Positions 41,394 to 43,326 of a DNA stretch of 43,326 nt are shown piece after piece. Source of the DNA: Clostridiales bacterium. Lineage in GTDB: Bacteria > Bacillota > Clostridia > Lachnospirales > JAISER01. Each line of letters opens with the position of its first letter. Within the stretch, counting starts at the first letter, position 1. The notes below the pieces were generated by a model. That model searched no databases, was not told the origin of the DNA, and worked only from the letters and a program-made list of their open reading frames with translations. The stretch is taken from NCBI GenBank assembly GCA_031263985.1, contig JAISER010000006.1:1-43326 (forward strand). The letters are read 5' to 3'. The translations under genes were made by a program, and so were the position numbers.

Positions 41394-41433
41394 AAAACCC
41401 GCCCCCAATAATATCTTTCAAAGTTTTAATTAG

Positions 41434-41462
41434 ATTATAGCGCTAAACGCGCGCCATATCAA
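41434..41462 (-). promoter_or_regulatory. Promoter of DUF805 copy 2
   Basis: TTGATA, 17-nt spacer, TATAAT on the minus strand. The -10 box is better than that of copy 1 (TACAAT). Confidence 0.75.
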
Positions 41463-41820
41463 TTTTTAACCCTCAAAAACCGCGAAAAAAACCTTCGTTA
41501 GCCGCATTTTGCAACCGCATTCTACATATTAAACCGAACCAGCGTAACGTCGCCGTATTTTACTACGTAATCTCGCGCATCAGACCGCTGTTTTTGGCGG
41601 CCGCCGCTCCGCCAGGGCCTATGTTGTCATAGTATAACCTTCGCTCGTATGAACTCGCGCTAAAAGTCCGTGCGAATTTTCTCAACCGTTCTCAACGCTC
41701 TTAAACCTCATTTTATAGTCCAACGCGCTCGCGCCCTTACGGCTGGCCGTAAAAAAACGCCGCCCACCGGTTGAAATCCGGTAGACAGCGCGATAATTAT
41801 GTACTTCCCTTACAAAAAGT

Positions 41821-42213
41821 TTAGGCTGCGCTCTTGGGATCCGGGCCAAAACGATTGTCTCTCGCTTCGCCCGCTATCGCCATCCATATGAAGTAAGCGA
41901 TCCCCGTTAAACATATGACGATAGACAAAATAACAAGCCATAGCAGTCTATACTCAGTGTAGGCTCTCGTTTCGCCTGCTATTGCCCTCCATATGCGGAA
42001 CACGATCCAGCCCTCCTAAATATAAGACGCCAAGCAAAATAACAAGCCAAAGCCCGCTATGTCCAGTATCATGTATCCGCCTTACCCCCAAGTTCCAGCA
42101 TGTAAAGCTGCATAACTGAATGATATAATTTAACAATAATCCCTACGTCTTGCGCGGCCTGAAAAACCGACATAATTTTTCAATACATGCACATAATTAT
42201 TTACTAATCCCAT
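41821..42213 (-). pseudogene. DUF805 copy 3, broken
   Basis: Nearly the same as copy 2 but disrupted. After RARRRDYC a stop follows, because about 89 bp corresponding to the first membrane segments are missing; the junction lies at a CCC shared by both ends. Two further single-C insertions in C-runs (near 42012 and 42087) break the frame. The promoter (TTGATA-17-TACAAT, 42254-42282) and start region are intact. Confidence 0.88.
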
Positions 42214-42253
42214 AAAACCCGCCCCCAATAATATCTTTCAAAGTTTTAATTAG

Positions 42254-42282
42254 ATTGTAGCGCCAAACGCGCGCCATATCAA
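42254..42282 (-). promoter_or_regulatory. Promoter of DUF805 copy 3
   Basis: TTGATA, 17-nt spacer, TACAAT on the minus strand, the same as in copy 1. It is retained in front of a broken gene. Confidence 0.65.
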
Positions 42283-42641
42283 TTTTTAACCCCAAAAAAA
42301 CCGCGAAAGAAACCTTCGTTAACCGCATTTTTCGGGCCGCGTCTATACATTCGAAACAGCATGACTTCGCCGTATTTTACTACGTAATCTCGCGCATCAG
42401 ACCGCTGTCTTTGGCGACCGCCACTCCGCCAGGGCCTATGTCGTCATAGTTTATGACCTTCGCTCGTATGAACTAGCGCTCTGAGTCCGTGTGAATTTTC
42501 TCAACCGTTCTCAACGCTCTTAAACCTCATTTTATAGTCCAACGCACTCGCGCCCTTACGGGGCTGGCCGTAAAAAAACGCCGCCCACCGGTTAAAATCC
42601 GGTAGACGGCGCGGCAATTATGTACTTCCCTTATAAAAAGT

Positions 42642-43121
42642 TTAGGCTACGCTCTTGGGATCCGGGCCAAAACGATTGTCTTTCGCTTCGCCCGCTATCG
42701 CCATCCATATGAAGTACACGATTCCTTCTAAACATGGGACGACAATCAAAGTCAGAAGCCAAAAAAGCTCGCTCCTCTCACTCCGTATTGACCATTTGTC
42801 TTCTACCACCATACATACCAAGTAGTCGATCCAGTTTAAACATGGGACGCCAAACAAAATAAAAAGCCATAGCCCGCTATGCCCAGTATCATGTATCCGC
42901 CTTACCCTCACCGCCAGCCTGGGTAGTAGCGTAGCTGAAGCATATAAGCTAAAAATAACATCAAACGCTATGCCTATAATAGGCAATAAAGAGAAAACCC
43001 CGAAAACTGCACCAATAATAATATCGGCTAAAAGGAAAAGCCAATACTCTCTGCGCCTCGCGCGGCCTGAAAAACCGGCATAATTTTTCAATACATGCAC
43101 ATAATTATTTACTAATCCCAT
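42642..43121 (-). CDS. DUF805 membrane protein, copy 4 (diverged, with internal duplication)
   Basis: 159 aa from ATG 43121, with GGAGGG 8 nt upstream. N-terminus (NYVHVLKNYAGFSGRARRREYWLF) and C-terminus (IWMAIAGEAKDNRFGPDPKS) match copy 2. The intermediate repeat has diverged: LWLFILFGVPCLNWIDYLVCMVVEDKWSIRS in place of the IAGETR form (written here only as a pattern: LWLFILFGVPCLNW, then MVVEDKW). Same extra membrane segment as copy 2. Promoter at 43162-43190. Confidence 0.9.
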   Translation of the reverse strand: MGLVNNYVHVLKNYAGFSGRARRREYWLFLLADIIIGAVFGVFSLLPIIGIAFDVIFSLYASATLLPRLAVRVRRIHDTGHSGLWLFILFGVPCLNWIDYLVCMVVEDKWSIRSERSELFWLLTLIVVPCLEGIVYFIWMAIAGEAKDNRFGPDPKSVA

Positions 43122-43161
43122 AAAACACACCCTCCATAATATCTTTCAAAGTTTTAATTAG

Positions 43162-43190
43162 ATTATAGCGCCAAACGCGCGCCATATCAA
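43162..43190 (-). promoter_or_regulatory. Promoter of DUF805 copy 4
   Basis: TTGATA, 17-nt spacer, TATAAT on the minus strand. The spacer DNA beyond it repeats that of the other units and runs off the window end, so a fifth unit is likely. Confidence 0.75.
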
Positions 43191-43326
43191 TTTTTAATCC
43201 CCAAAAAACCGCGAACAAAACCTTCGTTAGCCGCATTTTGCAACCGCATTCTACATATTAAACCGAACCAGCGTAACGTCGCCGTATTTTACTACATAAT
43301 CTCGCGCATCAGACAGCTATCTTTGG

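Larger units (their letters stand above)
40013..43326 (-). repeat. Tandem array of four DUF805 units
   Basis: Units of about 820-910 bp repeat head to tail and continue past the window edge. Each has, in minus direction, a spacer of about 400 bp, a sigma-A-like promoter, a DUF805 frame and a terminal hairpin. Hairpins, promoters and spacers are nearly the same in all units. The spacer stretches 40556-40849, 41463-41752 and 42283-42573 hold no intact gene. They do keep a decayed frame (NYDDIGPGGAVVAKDSG in unit 1) interrupted by stops and an indel. Confidence 0.85.

Noticed and set aside
1-43326. tRNA or rRNA genes and known riboswitches
   Set aside because: No cloverleaf with a T-loop, no rRNA-like conserved stretch and no recognised riboswitch core was found by reading; a covariance search would be needed to exclude them.

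Overview
The window looks like chromosomal DNA of an endospore-forming member of the Clostridia (Bacillota). The evidence is a Veg protein, CheV, a class B sortase, lipoproteins with lipoboxes, strong AAGGAGG-type ribosome sites with frequent TTG or GTG starts, and a cluster of spore-type proteins: an anchored M23 protein like SpoIIQ, a double subtilase like CspBA, and a CotS-like pseudokinase. No rRNA, tRNA, CRISPR array, integrase or transposase gene was seen.

Layout. 1-4.95 kb (+): short AbrB-type regulator, tyrA, aroA, class B sortase. 4.98-9.5 kb (-): TrkH and TrkA potassium uptake operon, a cluster of tiny lipoproteins (two of 52 and 40 aa, one decayed copy, one of 67 aa), and a lone RCK_N protein. 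9.8-17.9 kb (-): a histidine kinase/response regulator pair, veg, signal peptidase I, cheV, an SH3/NlpC-P60 hydrolase, a HIT protein and a CobD/HisC-like aminotransferase. 18.4-19.9 kb (-): M32 carboxypeptidase. 20.0-23.5 kb (+): a SsuCBA/TauCBA-type ABC importer with a DUF1847 protein. 24.1-29.9 kb: the spore-type cluster, in which the M23 protein is split by a -1 frame change at an A AAA AAG heptamer. 30.4-31.5 kb (-): two unknown genes. 32.2-37.7 kb (+): three exported stalk-domain (copper amine oxidase N-like) proteins, one carrying a TolC-like helical region. 38.3-40.0 kb (+): acyl-CoA synthetase. 40.0 kb to the window end (-): a tandem array of four DUF805 units, one decayed, running off the right edge.

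The intergenic DNA is dominated by three families of short non-coding elements with terminal inverted repeats. Family A is about 119 bp, has ATGACTATCC ends and three GC-rich hairpins with GAA/GGA triloops; about ten copies or relatives are present, including a perfectly spaced triple array. Family B is about 127 bp with TAGACCTGTCC ends. Family C is about 95-120 bp with AGAGCCTGTTT ends, plus many solo ends. One family A copy sits inside the ABC transporter operon and one lies between tyrA and aroA.

The observations most worth following are the family A elements whose stems vary with pairing kept, the possible programmed frameshift in the M23 gene, the CspBA-like double protease with both triads intact, the stalk/TolC-like fusion, and the DUF805 amplification with an internal C-terminal duplication.
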